From assembly GCA_019321725.1 (NCBI GenBank), contig CM033114.1, forward strand, positions 20,229,797 to 20,293,796: 64,000 nt of DNA, written 5' to 3'. The position numbers were made by a program, and so were the translations under genes. The notes under the pieces were generated by a model. The model worked only from the letters and a program-made list of their open reading frames with translations, had not been told where the DNA came from and ran no database searches. This stretch comes from Paulownia fortunei. Lineage: Eukaryota > Streptophyta > Magnoliopsida > Lamiales > Paulowniaceae. This document shows positions 11,965 to 24,483 of this stretch, in pieces; positions within the stretch are counted from its first letter, which is position 1, and each line of letters starts with the position of its first letter.

Positions 11965-12110
11965 ATATTATCGCACTAATATATATATTTATTAAAAAAA
12001 ATCAAATTAACGTCTTGATTTAATTGGCTGCATATGTTAGTACAGGACAAGGTGCAGTTCGTTTGGCTCTTCACTTCTTAGACTGCAAGATATGATATGA
12101 TTGGGTAAAC

Positions 12111-12538
12111 CATTGTTGTCAAAATCGGATCGAACTGGCTGGTTCAACTGGTTCAACCGGGAACCGGAGGTCGATCCGGTTCAATTAAGCCCAAAAACTG
12201 TTTTGACCTGTTTGACCGGTCAAAATCGACCAGAATTTTGACCGATTTTAATATTTTTTTTTAATTTTTAATTTTTAATTTTTATAAAGGTTTAAATTTG
12301 ATATTTTGTTATATTTATGTGATTATTTGAATTTTGTGTTTTGTTATATGTGTTTTTATGTAGCTATTTATTTACTTTTACATTTAAAATGTATTACATA
12401 ACAATTAATCTATTATATTATTATTTTACATAATAAAATAAAAAATATATAATTAATTTTCATTAAATCGGTCCGACCGATTGAACCGCTAATTTTAACA
12501 AAACCAGTTTGGTCACCGGTCCGCTTATGAAAATATTG
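12111..12538. mobile_element. hAT-type MITE, 428 bp, with 8-bp target duplication
   Basis: The element is bounded by perfect direct repeats GGGTAAAC at 12103-12110 and 12539-12546, the 8-bp length typical of hAT transposons. The ends form imperfect inverted repeats (CATTGTTGTCAAAATCGG... on the left, CAATATTTTCATAAGCGG... from the right). It carries the GGTTCAACCGG/CCGGTTCAAT-rich sequence common in plant hAT MITEs. The homologous unit near 7490 lacks the insert, giving a natural empty site. No transposase is encoded. Confidence 0.85.
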
Positions 12539-13162
12539 GGGTAAACACCTCAATTGACACTTGATACCATTTTATGTTTTGATAAAATAATTATTATAAT
12601 ATATATTGAATTATTTATATACTTTTGGAGTTAAATTAGAAAAAAAAATGATTGATAGCTAGTTTATTATTTTACACATAACATCTTTAGACTAACCATA
12701 ATAGTATTTATCTAAAAATGATAATTTATCCTAAAAAAAAAATAGAGGTCGGCAATTATATCTATCACCCTTTTCTGGTACAAATTTGAAAATACGTATT
12801 TTTGCTTATGCAATGATCATACGCCCTAGGGACATAATATTTCCCAAGTCAATGGAATTTTAATCTTGTTGAAAAATAAACTATGTTTGCTTGAGTCATT
12901 TGTACTAATTAATAACAGTAATGATTACATAAATGTGCAATTTTTATTACATTAGTTCTCTAACACATATATAATCATTTATAAATCATATAGAAACATT
13001 ATACGAGAAAGGGGTACTTGAAATAGAATTAAAGGCTAATTTGAGATTTATCCAAATCATTTTTTACTATATTGATATCAACAAAAGATCATGATCTACT
13101 TTTTATATATCTAATATCTTAAAACGTTTTTTATCGAAGCATAATGCGATGTCCTATATATA

Positions 13163-13560
13163 TTACCAACCATATTTTTTCATTAACCCTTTTGGAGGAT
13201 AATAGCCCGAGTAATAGATATCATCACTTTTTGTTGCCCTAACAAACATCAGTGGCACAGCTAGCCCAACGTACAGTTTCACGAAAAGCATCGAATCGTA
13301 TTTGTTTCTTATCCCTCCAAAGATGGCAGAAGAATAAGGTATTAAAAAAATCTTTGCAAAAGTCAAAATGAAATTCCTGATTAGTAGTAAGTTAATGATT
13401 TTCTAGATCATTATATTTAGATGCACAATGCATCAATAATGACAGAGAATTTGGAAGAAGGTCGTTGACAACAAAAACATTGTATGTTTGTGTGAAAAAA
13501 CAAGTATGTTTCTCTAATGCCATTGTTTTGGAGAAAGTATGAAAATTTGTAATAAGTATT
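13163..13560 (-). pseudogene. S-protein homologue (S1 family) pseudogene
   Basis: Reading the minus strand, MALEKHTCFFTQTYNVFVVNDLLPNS...LMHCASKYNDLENH (13522-13395) matches the N-terminal half of the two intact paralogues, then meets a TAA where they read through. The C-terminal half (FDAFRETVRWASCAT-like, ending SDDIYYSGYYPPKGLMKKYGW at 13163) follows in a different frame after further small deletions, with stops near 13245. The signal-peptide region (about 13560-13523) is shortened. The gene is clearly dead but diverged recently enough that most of the domain can be followed. Confidence 0.8.
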
Positions 13561-13959
13561 TTGCCATAATGAGTGTCTATTACTAGACAACTAAATTTGT
13601 GTTCTTGATATCTTAGTTTTGGCCTTTGCAATTAATTTTATAGTTGAAATAGTTTGCATCTTCACACTTGGCAAAGAAAGTATGTGATTTTGGAAATCTA
13701 ACAGATTGTGGCAATTTGAAATCACTTGGTACAAGTGATTATATGAACCTAACTAAATATTACTAGAACATGAGATTGCAAGAATCTACAACTAACTAGA
13801 TTTGAAGTCACAATTAGGATTATTGTTATTATCCAAAACAATCATGTAAATGTAAAATAAAATTCAGCTTCCACAATTATTACATTTTTAAACTTAAAAC
13901 ACTATATTATTGACAAATTATTAGTGAAGACTCCAAATTGAGTTTACTAACAAGTAAAA

Positions 13960-16900
13960 AGTACTTCAACCTATAGCTCGATTGCACTTTCCTCCCAACT
14001 TTTCAACTTTATTAAATGATCTTATTTTCTAGATAGACTACTTTATCAGAGATGCTGACATACTTTGAGCGTATTGCACTTTACCCCATCTATAAAAATT
14101 TATATTCAACCACTTAAAATATTTTAAAGGGTTGAACATTAAATTTTTAATTTGGTGAACAAAGTGGAATTATATCATTTTACGAGCTATAGGAAATGTA
14201 AAAGAATAGCAAATTAAAATATTACCTTTAAAAATATTTTGAAGAGCAAGTGTGTCTATGAAAAACTAAATGAGTATCGTATACCTTAGAGTAATCCTGT
14301 TGTCCTAACGATTTATGTGTATTGCAGACAGAAACTCATCTAAAAGTTAAAAACTCGCGATGAGGTAACGTTTAGAGATTTGAATCCATACCACATCAAT
14401 TACCTTTACAATTGTCACAATTCATCGTCGCAAATATTTGACTTTGTCTGTATGGATACTTAAGAGCTTCAATGCATCGTAAGAAAGGAAACATCTCTAT
14501 CAATTATTCTTCTGGAGCAAAAGGATTTGTTGTACTTGAGAAAGTTCAAAGATTTAAAGATCGTATCCCAAAGTTGGACTTAAAAGAATTGTGGAGAGAT
14601 TTTTGATAATTGGGAGACTTGTCCTTCCAGTTGTGTGTATGTATGTGCTCTTATGACCCCTTTGTACAGATGTTTGAGGTAACAAAGTTATAACCCATTT
14701 GAATATCTTTGATATAATTATCTTTTTTATGTAAGTATTTTTTTTAAATAAAAATCAAATTCATGTCTTGATTTACACGAATTTTATAAATTGGTCTTAG
14801 AAATTAATTTTTAATTTGTAAATATAATTTCAAATTTATGAAAGTATTTTTTAATTTCTAAGACCAATTTATAATTTTTGAAAATATTTTATAATTCTGA
14901 AGCCTTTTCTAATTTTTAGAAAGTATTTTGTAAATTCTTTAAAAAAATAATTTATGGAATTTGTGATATTAATATTGAATTATTTAATGTTTTAATTTCT
15001 GAAATAATTTATAATTTCCGGTGAAAGATGATTTTGTCCTTAAAATTTTCGTGTGCAAGGCACGTAATAGGATTTTGGTAGAATATTCCACCGGTTGTGA
15101 GCTTCAGGTAGCAATGTTCAAAAATACGAATAGTTGAGATGGCAAAATGTAATAAAAAAAATTAATTAGCAATGTGCCAAAACACAAATAATTTGGATGA
15201 CAAAGAATAATTTCCCCTAAAATTCAACTTTCCCATATATTTGTAAAAGAATCTGTCTATCTCTTGGTGAAATTTTGTGTAAGTAGTTCTTCTAACTTAA
15301 ATTATGTTAATGTTAGTCGTAAAAATACTTTTCAAATGATTATATTGCCAAATTGATTTTTGAAAAACAACTAAAACCTTTAAACTGAAGATATTTTAGG
15401 ATTAATTTGATTAGTAAATGTGTGGAAGACATTTTCAAATTAACTATTTTACTCTCTTCCAAAACTGTGTTATAGTATGCCAATTAATATTTTCAAGAAT
15501 ATTATAATAATATAGTGTAAATTAATTTCTTCCCCTATGATTATCATTTCTTCTAAGGTTACATTTGGATGGAAGAATTTGGATTTGAGGGGAGGATTTG
15601 ATAGAATGATTTCAAATGACTCATTACAAGATGAATTTGAAATTCATCACAATAATTTCAAAAATAGTTCTAGGAGTTTAAAATTTTGAAATTTATTAAA
15701 TCATAAGATTATCCAAACAAATTCAATGAATTTGTTATTATGAATTTAAAATCCTTAAACTCAAATCCATCAATTTAAATAAAATCTAATAGTATTTTCT
15801 AGTGACATATATTATATTAATTCACTGTTTTTTCAAAAATTATCACATATAATATTGGACACACATCATACAAGACACTGAATCAATATGACTACGAGAC
15901 ATATCTACACGCCATTTAATGCATACATATACTAAACAAAAAATAAAAAAATAACACGATGCCAATATGATTAGGATAAAACAGGTTTTTTTTATATATT
16001 TTTTTAAAAAATTGAAATTATAATAAATTTAACAAAAAAATAAAAAATCCTAAAACTAACTGAAAAAATAGTGATAATTCATCTAATCTTACTCTCATTC
16101 TCTTCTTGAAAGTTTATTTTTTAAAGTCAGGAGCAACTCTTGCACGCAATCTCTTCGCATATAAATTCCTTTGTTAGTATACATTGTTTATGCCATATTC
16201 TACCTTCATATATTTATATATTTTTGCACAATAATATCTGCAAATCATATATTTACATTTTATCCTTTGTGAAATGGTGTAAGTGTAAATAATTCTTTGT
16301 AAAAGTTTCTTCTTTAAAATCATACTCTTTTTTTTGTATTTTTTTTCCAATACCATAAATTATAAGTATATTAATAGATATGGGACATAATCACTCATAT
16401 AAATGTGTTTCTTTTTGTAGTCATGAACCCAATTATTGCAATTGCTCATGGTACCATTTTTTAGCTTTTAGGGTCTATTTCTTAGTTCAAAATCCTTTTG
16501 GAATCAAAGAATTAGTAGATCTGTTCCGACCAAAACGGGAATGGGCTAGGATTATGAATTTATAATCTGATGATCGAGTTGATTCTATGATTATAAGTTC
16601 ATTTCATATCGGACCAGGCCGAATCTATTGGTAGGGATTAAAAACAAATCAAATTATTCTATTTCAGGTCGATTGCTAAAAATTTATTTGAATCCACTTC
16701 GTTAAATATGATAAATCAAACTTGGACACGCTTTTCGTTCGATAAAAAATGGAGCTAGACTCGATAAATAAAAAATTAAAGATCAAGCTGCACGAGTTCG
16801 ATTTGTGTTCAACTCAATTAAAACTCGTTTCAAATTCGATTCAATTAACAATCCAAACAAATTCAAATGTAATTTTAGAAACTCGACAAAAATTCAATCA

Positions 16901-17190
16901 ATACTATAACCTGTTCGTTTCAAGTCAATTTGTTTACATCTCTATGGATGTATCTATAAATCATTGTTGATGTATATATATTTTTCAAATGTATACCCTT
17001 TTTCGTATATAATAATTATTTTTAAAATATGCCAATATAAGGTTTTGGAAAATGATATTTAATTGTACAAAAACAAAAAATGGCATATAACCGACGTGTT
17101 CTCGACTCAAAAGGTTTGATTACTATATCCGACCCATGCATTATAGTAGACTAGTAGTAATTACCCGCATTCCTAAGCAATTCGGATTCA
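13960..17190. other. Intergenic stretch
   Basis: No gene recognised. The part at 14300-14790 repeats the left flank of the S1 unit without any S1 gene. About 14785-14880 holds an inverted repeat (TTGGTCTTAGAAATTAA and its complement). From 16570 to 16950 there is a dispersed-repeat type sequence rich in ACTCGA/CTCGATT motifs, similar in style to 34830-35240 and 37200-37620. The last 150 bp should include the promoter of the MTB gene; I see no convincing TATA box. Confidence 0.5.
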
Positions 17191-17205
17191 AATCACCCCA
17201 AACCC

Positions 17206-17243
<38 letters not shown>

Positions 17244-18068
17244 CTTCAAACACTCTATTGTGCGAACCACGACGTTTGCTCCTCCGCCGCCAGCAACCGC
17301 AACGCTGCCGCCTCTTCGAGTTTGTAGAATGGTAAATTGCGACATAAGTTTTTGCTTCCTTTTAATTCTGGCTTTCACTTTATTCCTTCAAACTTAATTG
17401 AATTTCACCGTGCAAATGAATTGAGATTGGGCGTTGTTGAATTATTCTTTCATCTGTTTATCTCATTTCACCTGAATTTCACACATTTCTACAGTTTGTT
17501 ATCTCTGTGTGAAATTCGATACTTGGGCTGATTATATTGATGGATAGAGTTGCTGGATTTCTGTAATGGAAGAAGTTGAATTTGATTATTCACTGGCTAG
17601 GGTTCTTAGTTTCTCTATTGAGATTTAATCAAAAATTTCTGATCAAGCATGAACAATTATTTGAATTTAGCATCTTCATTTTAGAGAACAAAAGGTATGA
17701 TATTGAAGATGCTTGTACTGAATCTGTTCTCTATGTTACTTGCAATGGCATAATTTAAGAAAAGCATGTTTGTCTTTTTGGACCATAATATCATACGGCT
17801 TGCTCTGGACTTTGAAAGTTAACCGTATTTGAATATCTTTCTTTTCTGTTTTAATGCTGGGCATTTTTCTTGTTATCAACTCTTCTTACAGACAATTACT
17901 TATGTTATGTACTGCTGTCTCTTTGTTAGGTGCGTTGACAATGATCGGTTGTTCTGTTATCTTTTTTTATTATTATTAATTTAAAATTTTCAGGATGCTG
18001 CTCTTTCACTGATTATATATGATTGAGTATAAAGTTTTGGTAACAAAGTGAAGAGGATCTTCTTCTAT
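17190..18068 (+). other. MTB gene 5'UTR: exon 1 and 5'UTR intron
   Basis: A probable leader exon contains a (CT)n tract (17207-17239) and ends at 17331. A GT-AG intron from 17332 (GGTAAATT) to 17993 (AAAATTTTCAG) interrupts the 5'UTR, and the second exon starts at 17994, 75 bp before the likely ATG. The transcription start is not visible; its position near the CT tract is inferred. Leader introns and CT-rich leaders are common in plant housekeeping genes. Confidence 0.55.
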
Positions 18069-21000
18069 ATGGGTTCACCTGAACGTCTGAAACAGGATAT
18101 TGAGGAGGATGTACATGTAAACATTGATATTGTCAGGGAAGACAATGGCTGGGATGGCAATGATAAGAGAAAGCACAGATCAAGCAAGTCGAGGAAACCT
18201 GGGAGTGGTGAAGAAGCTGATGGTTTGGATGGTAGTGGCAGAAAAAGAAGTTCATATGACAGACATGAAAGTCGAAAAAGAGTAGTTGGCTCAAGCAGAG
18301 CTGATAGTGATGAGGATGACTATGAAGCAAGAAAAGAGTCGCGCTCTAAGCAGGTGAAGAGAAAACCGGAAGAGAGCACATTGGCCAACTTGAGCACTTG
18401 GTATCAAGATGGAGAAGCAGAAAATAAGCTCGAGGGTGGGGACAAATCTGGGAGTAGAAGACATAGCCGAGCTGAAGATAATGAGAGAAAAAAATCGACT
18501 GGGAAGTACTCTGGAGATGATGTTGATGTGGAAAAGGTGCCAGATAGAGATTCAAGATATTCACAGAGCAGAGATAGTGGCAGAGAAAAAGGATATGGGT
18601 ATTCTGAGCGTGGAAGAAACTCTAGGAGTAGATGGGATGAGTCTGATGACACTGGTAAAGCTGATGAATATGGAGAAAAATCCGTAAGAAGTGGTAGGTC
18701 TCCTGATCCTAAACTTGAAAGTGAGAGTACAAGAGAGAGAATTGACACCCTCGAAATTGAATCAACTGATTTCAAAAGCAGGGGTTTGGAATCAATGAAT
18801 GACAGGGGTATCAAGTCCGATAACAGGGAGGAGAGAAGAGTTGATTCAGAAAGTACCAAGAGAGGAAGGTCTGAAGCTCTTGAGGCACAGAATAAGGGAA
18901 GTTTAACTAGTGAAGATAGATCAAGTAAAGAGAGATTTGAGGAACACAGAGAGCCAAGAAATCCGACTCGCGAAGTTGTTGACAGCTATGAATGGTCTGT
19001 AAATCCAGATGAAGATGCTAAGATGTGGATGAGAGACAAAATTAAGAGAGATATGGATAGCTTCAATAGGGCCAGGACACCTGAGAAGATTGCAAGACAT
19101 CAATTGGATAATTTTGAGATGGCTCATGAAAGAAGTACTACTTTTAGGAAGAAGGAACTGGGAAAAGATGACTCCTGGGATGATGGATCAAAAGGAAGAG
19201 ATAACAGTTGGAGTGACAGAAACAGGGACCAAGAGAACTTTAACGATACTTGGAAAAGAAGGCAAGACAAGGAAACAAGAGATGGCGAAAAAATCTTTGA
19301 TAACAGTAGGGACTGGGAATTGCCCAGGCGTGGTCGTGAAAGGATTGATGGAGACAGACCTCATGGTCGTTCTGGTGGTAGAAAAGATGGAAGCAGGACT
19401 GAAGCTGTGAAAACTTCGTCGAAATATGGAATATCAAATGAGAATTATGATGTGATTGAAATCCAAACCAAACCTTTTGATTATGGAAGAGAAGAATCTA
19501 GATCCATTTTTGCTAGAAACAGCGAGGTCATTCAGCTATCTGATACAAAACTGGCTCCTGATGTTGAGGAGTTTGCTTATTCAAGGGAGGAGAGGTCAAG
19601 AAACACACATGGCTCTTTACAATCTGATGAAGATACAAAAGATAGATTCATGGATGGTGATCTTTCAGTCCAGGACCAGCATTCATGGAGGGATGGCAAT
19701 GACTTTCAGGCAGAGAAATCTAGAGGTCAGAAAGATGTTGTGTCAAATCATGGAACTGGTGGCCAAAGTTCTAGCAGTGGCTCTCTACCCCACATGGAAT
19801 CCAGGAGCCTGGTTCCTTTAGTAGAACTCCTTCTCAAGGTATCAGGGGAAACAGAATTGGGCGAGTAGGAAGGGGTAGACCTACTGGAAGAGACAGTCAA
19901 CCGGCTGGTATTCCAATACCTTTGGTAGCATCACCTTTTGGACCACTTGGATTGCCACCTCCTGGACCGATGCAATCATTGACGAATAACATGTCTCCTG
20001 CTCCAGGTCCTCCTATTTCTCCCGGGGTCTTTATTTCACCATTTCAACCTCCCATAGTATGGCCAGGAGCTCGAGGTGCTGAGATGAATATGCTTGCTGT
20101 TCCACCTGGTCTTCCACCTGTCCCCCATGGACCACTGGGACATAGATTCTCCCCTAATCTAGGAAATCCACCAAGTGGTGCTTTGGTTTTCAATGCATCA
20201 GGCCCTGGAAGAGGGATGCTTCCTAACATGTCTGGTCCAAATTTTAATGCGATTGTGCCAGTGGTTCGTGGGCAGCCGCAAGACAAAGCCTCTGGAGGAT
20301 GGGTTCCTCCTAGAAGTAATGGCCCCCCTGGCAAAGCTCCTTCTAGAGGAGAGCAGAATGATTACTCTCAAAATTTTGTTGACACTGGTATGCGGCCTCA
20401 GAATTTTATTAGGGAGCTAGAGCTCACTAATGTTGTAGAGGACTATCCAAAGCTTCGGGAGCTTATACAGAAAAAGGATGAAATTGTTGTTAAGTCTGCT
20501 TCTCCTCCTATGTACTACAAGTGTGACCTACGGGAGCAGGTGCTTTCTCCAGAGTTTTTTGGAACCAAGTTTGATGTCATTCTTGTGGATCCACCTTGGG
20601 AGGAATATGTTCATCGAGCTCCTGGTGTCACTGACCATACAGAGTACTGGACAATTGAAGAAATAATGAATCTGAGGATTGAGGTAGTTTTCCTTTGGTC
20701 TATCCCTTGTTAATGTTGCAATCATAATGTGCGAAAAGGATTGACTTGGAATTTGGTGTTTCAGTATATATATTAAATGCTTCTCTTCTGTGTTTATTTA
20801 TGTGAAAAAATTTCCAATCCTCAAGCATTTGCTTGTTCTTACATCTTTCCCTTCTGTCATTTGAATAGCTTTTGAACTTTCCTTTTCTCTTTTGGGCATA
20901 GGCAATCGCTGACACTCCATCTTTCATTTTCCTTTGGGTTGGCGACGGTGTCGGGCTAGAGCAAGGCCGACAATGTCTTAAAAAGGTTAGAACGAGAGAT

Positions 21001-24000
21001 ATAATAAGAATGATTATTTCATTATAAGTCTCTCATATTTGTTGTTTTCTTTTTGTCTATTTCACTTTTTGCTGGTTGCTGCTATTCATTTCTCAGTCAG
21101 ATGAAACTTCCTTAATATTAACTATCATTGTATGTTTTTGTTCAATTTAGTGGGGATTTCGCAGATGTGAAGATATATGTTGGGTGAAGACAAATAAATC
21201 AAATGCAACTCCTGGATTACGCCATGATTCTCATACTCTGTTTCAGCGCTCAAAGGTTATAGTCACCTGTATTATGATGTATGAGGCTGATGTTTGCCAG
21301 ATGTAAAAGTGTAAATATATGAATACTATTTCTGAGTTTTGCTTACTTGGTAAATAATATCTTATATAAAAATGATAGTGTGAACATAAAACTTTTGATG
21401 GCAACCATTCTTTCCTAAAATGAAATTAGACGTCAATGATGAGCCCTGCAACTAAAAAGATGCAGTAATTAAGCAAATCCCATTGATAAAGAATTCTAAA
21501 AATTCAAATAACTCCTTGTTATAAGAAGTTTGCATTTGCTTTTTGGTTTTTTCAGAAATATTTTAATGCCTGTATCAAAAAAGAACTCCCTTAAGAAATA
21601 GAGATGTAACATTTATTTGATCAATGATTTTGCTTATTTTCATCGCAACAATTTGCTGTAATCATGATTGCATAAATTTACATACATAATGCTGGTAATG
21701 CTGGTGAAAGCTCATAAAAGATTTTTGTATTGTCTAAACAAAAAGAATATAGAGCTCTGACTCCAAAGCATGTAACATATAGCAGGCATGGCATTTGTGT
21801 TTGAGTTGTTTTTGCAATTAGTCTCGATACCATTTCATAATTCTTTGTAAAATTTATATTTTATGGATGACATTCAAATACTTATTGGGTATTAGAAATA
21901 TTAGTTCTGGGATGTGGAAAGACACATTTCTCTCAATGCCTTCCTATTAGTAAATCATGGCTATTAAGTTGTATAATATAAGATAGCACAAGCAATTGGT
22001 TTTCCTCTGTTCTACATCTTGCTGCTCTATTTCTTGTTCCGTAAGTATTTGCGTCGTATAAAAGGATACCGTATATCTTTATTTGTCTCCTGAATGGCAG
22101 TTTTGTTATTTGCTATGAAGGAACACTGCCTGATGGGCATAAAAGGGACTGTTCGTCGCAGTACAGATGGTCATGTAATCCATGCCAACATTGACACTGA
22201 TGTAATAATTGCAGAGGAGCCTCGTTATGGTAAGGGTGATCTCGGATCTTAATGAATCTTTTCTGCCTTAGTTTCCTACTTATTTTATCGTGCTTCTCGA
22301 AATCATTCTCTATTCTGTTTTTCCTTTTTCTTGAGATAGGTAGGCAACTGTTGTAACTTTTCGAGCATGTAATTGCTGTACTTGTTTAATTTTTCTTCTC
22401 TTTGCTTGTTATGAGTAATTGGAGAATTAGCTACTGCCTACCAACATTGTAGTGATATATAATGTTATTTCCCTTTTTTGCATAGAAGAATATTTGTTTA
22501 GTTTATATTTTTTATGAGGTAAACGAAATCATTAGGCAGTTTCCGTTCCTCTTCTAATTTGGTCCTTACATAATATGAATGACAATATAGAATAATAGAA
22601 CTGCTACTGTTTCTCACATTGTAGAAGTTTCTCTCATTATCTCTGAAATCAATTTTAATCTATTTATTTTCTACTGCTATCTTTGTTATGATTTTCTTTT
22701 TCTTTTTTTCTTTTTTTCTGGTTCATTCTTCCCCAAGAAAATTGACTTGAATTCATCCTTTCAGGAATAGCCAGTTGGTTAAGCCCTGAAAGTTTTGTAT
22801 ACCTGCCTTCTTGACTGAAAATTTTGTGTTGTAAAACAGGTCTTTAAGTTTGTTGCTTGTTTTTGTGTTTCACCATAAGTGTGAGATATAGATTTGATCT
22901 TCACAGTGCAAAAAGCATGTCATATTTGGAAAATAGGATGAACAAAATATAGAGAGGACTTACAATCACATTATGCGGCAACTTCTTTTGCATGTAAAGA
23001 ACAACTGTTGTATCTTGCTCACAGCTCCTGTTTTTATTTTACTGCAATTTATTTATATTTTCCTATTTTAAAGAGCATTAGTGTTTTGCCTCTACTGGTA
23101 CTGTGAACTTGTAGGTTCAACTGTGAAGCCTGAGGATATGTACCGAATAATTGAGCATTTTGCTCTTGGTCGAAGAAGGCTTGAGCTTTTTGGTGGAGAC
23201 CATAATATTCGTGCTGGCTGGTTGACAGTTGGTAAGGGATTGTCCTCATCAAATTTCAATTCTGAGGTATGTTTGCTTAATATGTTCAAATAGATGAGCA
23301 CATTTTGTGACACTCTTGTCTACCTGAAATACATGAGAAGAGTAATAAGTGGAACCACAGTGTGTTCTAGTGATTCTAAACGAGAAAACTCTGCATTTTC
23401 TATTTCTTCTTATGATCTTACCTCCAAGATTTGATATTATGTGTTTCTTAACATTTTTCATTACACTTCACAATTTTTACAAGGGAACTTAGAATAAGCA
23501 GCTCAGATATACGTTGCAATAGTATTCAGCAAGTTTCATGCTCTCTCTCAAACGCGCACACGCACGGAGTCATTTGACATGCATTCATTTCTCTCTGTGG
23601 TTGTCTATTTTGTGAACATACTCTTGTACACACATCTGCATATATTTATGTGCCTATTTGGGCATGCATGTGTCAATGGGAATTTTAGTGACATACACAG
23701 TGTATTCATGAATTAGGAGAAACCTCAGTAACTGCTGGGCATTTTATCGTCATCAATCACGTGTACATTTCTAAATAGTGTTATATTGATATGGTTGTTG
23801 CACTTGTTATCTAAAAGTAAAATTTTGCCACCTTTTGGAATGTGATTGACGTTATAGGCGATTTGATGTCCAAGGGACAAGTTGTGAGTGGCATGTGTGT
23901 GTAAACAGGAGGAATATGTGCCTGAACTCTGAAGGAGAAACCATCCAACATCTTTGGCTCTTGCATATTTTGCTTGCTTCATTTGATTGACTTTCGTTTG

Positions 24001-24483
24001 TATTGATCGTGACTGGTAACTTGGGAATTTTCAGGCATATATCAGGAATTTTGCCGATAAGGATGGGAAAATCTGGATGGGAGGGGGGGAAGAAACCCAC
24101 CACCTGAGGCACCACACCTTGTCCTGACAACCCCAGAAATAGAGTCTCTTCGGCCCAAATCACCAATGAAGAACCAACAGCAAATGCAGCAGCAGCAATC
24201 AACCTCAATCTCCTTGACAACGGCAAATGCCACCAACAAAAGACCTACTGGGAATTCACCACAAAGTCAGAATGTGCCCTATCTGAATCAAGATGCTTCT
24301 AGCTCTAACATCCCGTCTCCAGCTCCATGGGCTTCACCGATGGAAACTTTTAAAGGAAGAGAAGGTGGCCATCTGCCTTCAGATGATCATATGTTTGACA
24401 TGTATGGATACAATGCATCATTTGGTCGGGCTAATGGAGAGTTTTTAGATTATGAATCTCATAGAGGAATGAATATGCTGTAG
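18069..24483 (+). CDS. MTB: MTB / METTL14-like subunit of the m6A mRNA methyltransferase
   Basis: Six coding exons by GT-AG sites and homology: 18069-20683, 20902-20985, 21151-21255, 22121-22229, 23115-23266, 24035-24483. The start MGSPERL is preferred over the ATG at 18048 because it matches the family N-terminus. The predicted protein is about 1,171 residues if two missing bases are allowed. Order: charged Arg/Ser/Asp/Glu-rich region (about 1-570), a Gly/Arg patch and Pro/Gly-rich linker (about 585-760), then the MT-A70 domain with DPPWEEY at 841-847, [31 protein letters not shown] and HNIRAGWLT, and a Gln-rich tail. MTB pairs with MTA (METTL3) in the nucleus to methylate mRNA adenosines; METTL14 proteins mainly bind RNA and support METTL3. 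The frame breaks at 19788-19791 (four Cs) and 24083-24089 (seven Gs); one extra base in each run restores the conserved sequence and a total length divisible by three. Confidence 0.93.

Larger units (their letters stand above)
11965..13960. repeat. S1 cluster duplication unit, copy 3
   Basis: Homologous to units 1 and 2 on both sides of the broken S1 copy, but enlarged by the hAT element at 12111-12538. Confidence 0.7.

Noticed and set aside
14340..14400. Possible second SINE or tRNA gene (B-box-like GATTTGAATCC)
   Set aside because: No matching A-box at the right spacing and no cloverleaf; the stretch is part of the duplicated S1 flank.
18404..18859. 151-codon minus-strand Ser/Leu-rich frame
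   Set aside because: Antisense of the Arg/Ser/Asp-rich N-terminal exon of MTB; repetitive codons keep the reverse frame open.
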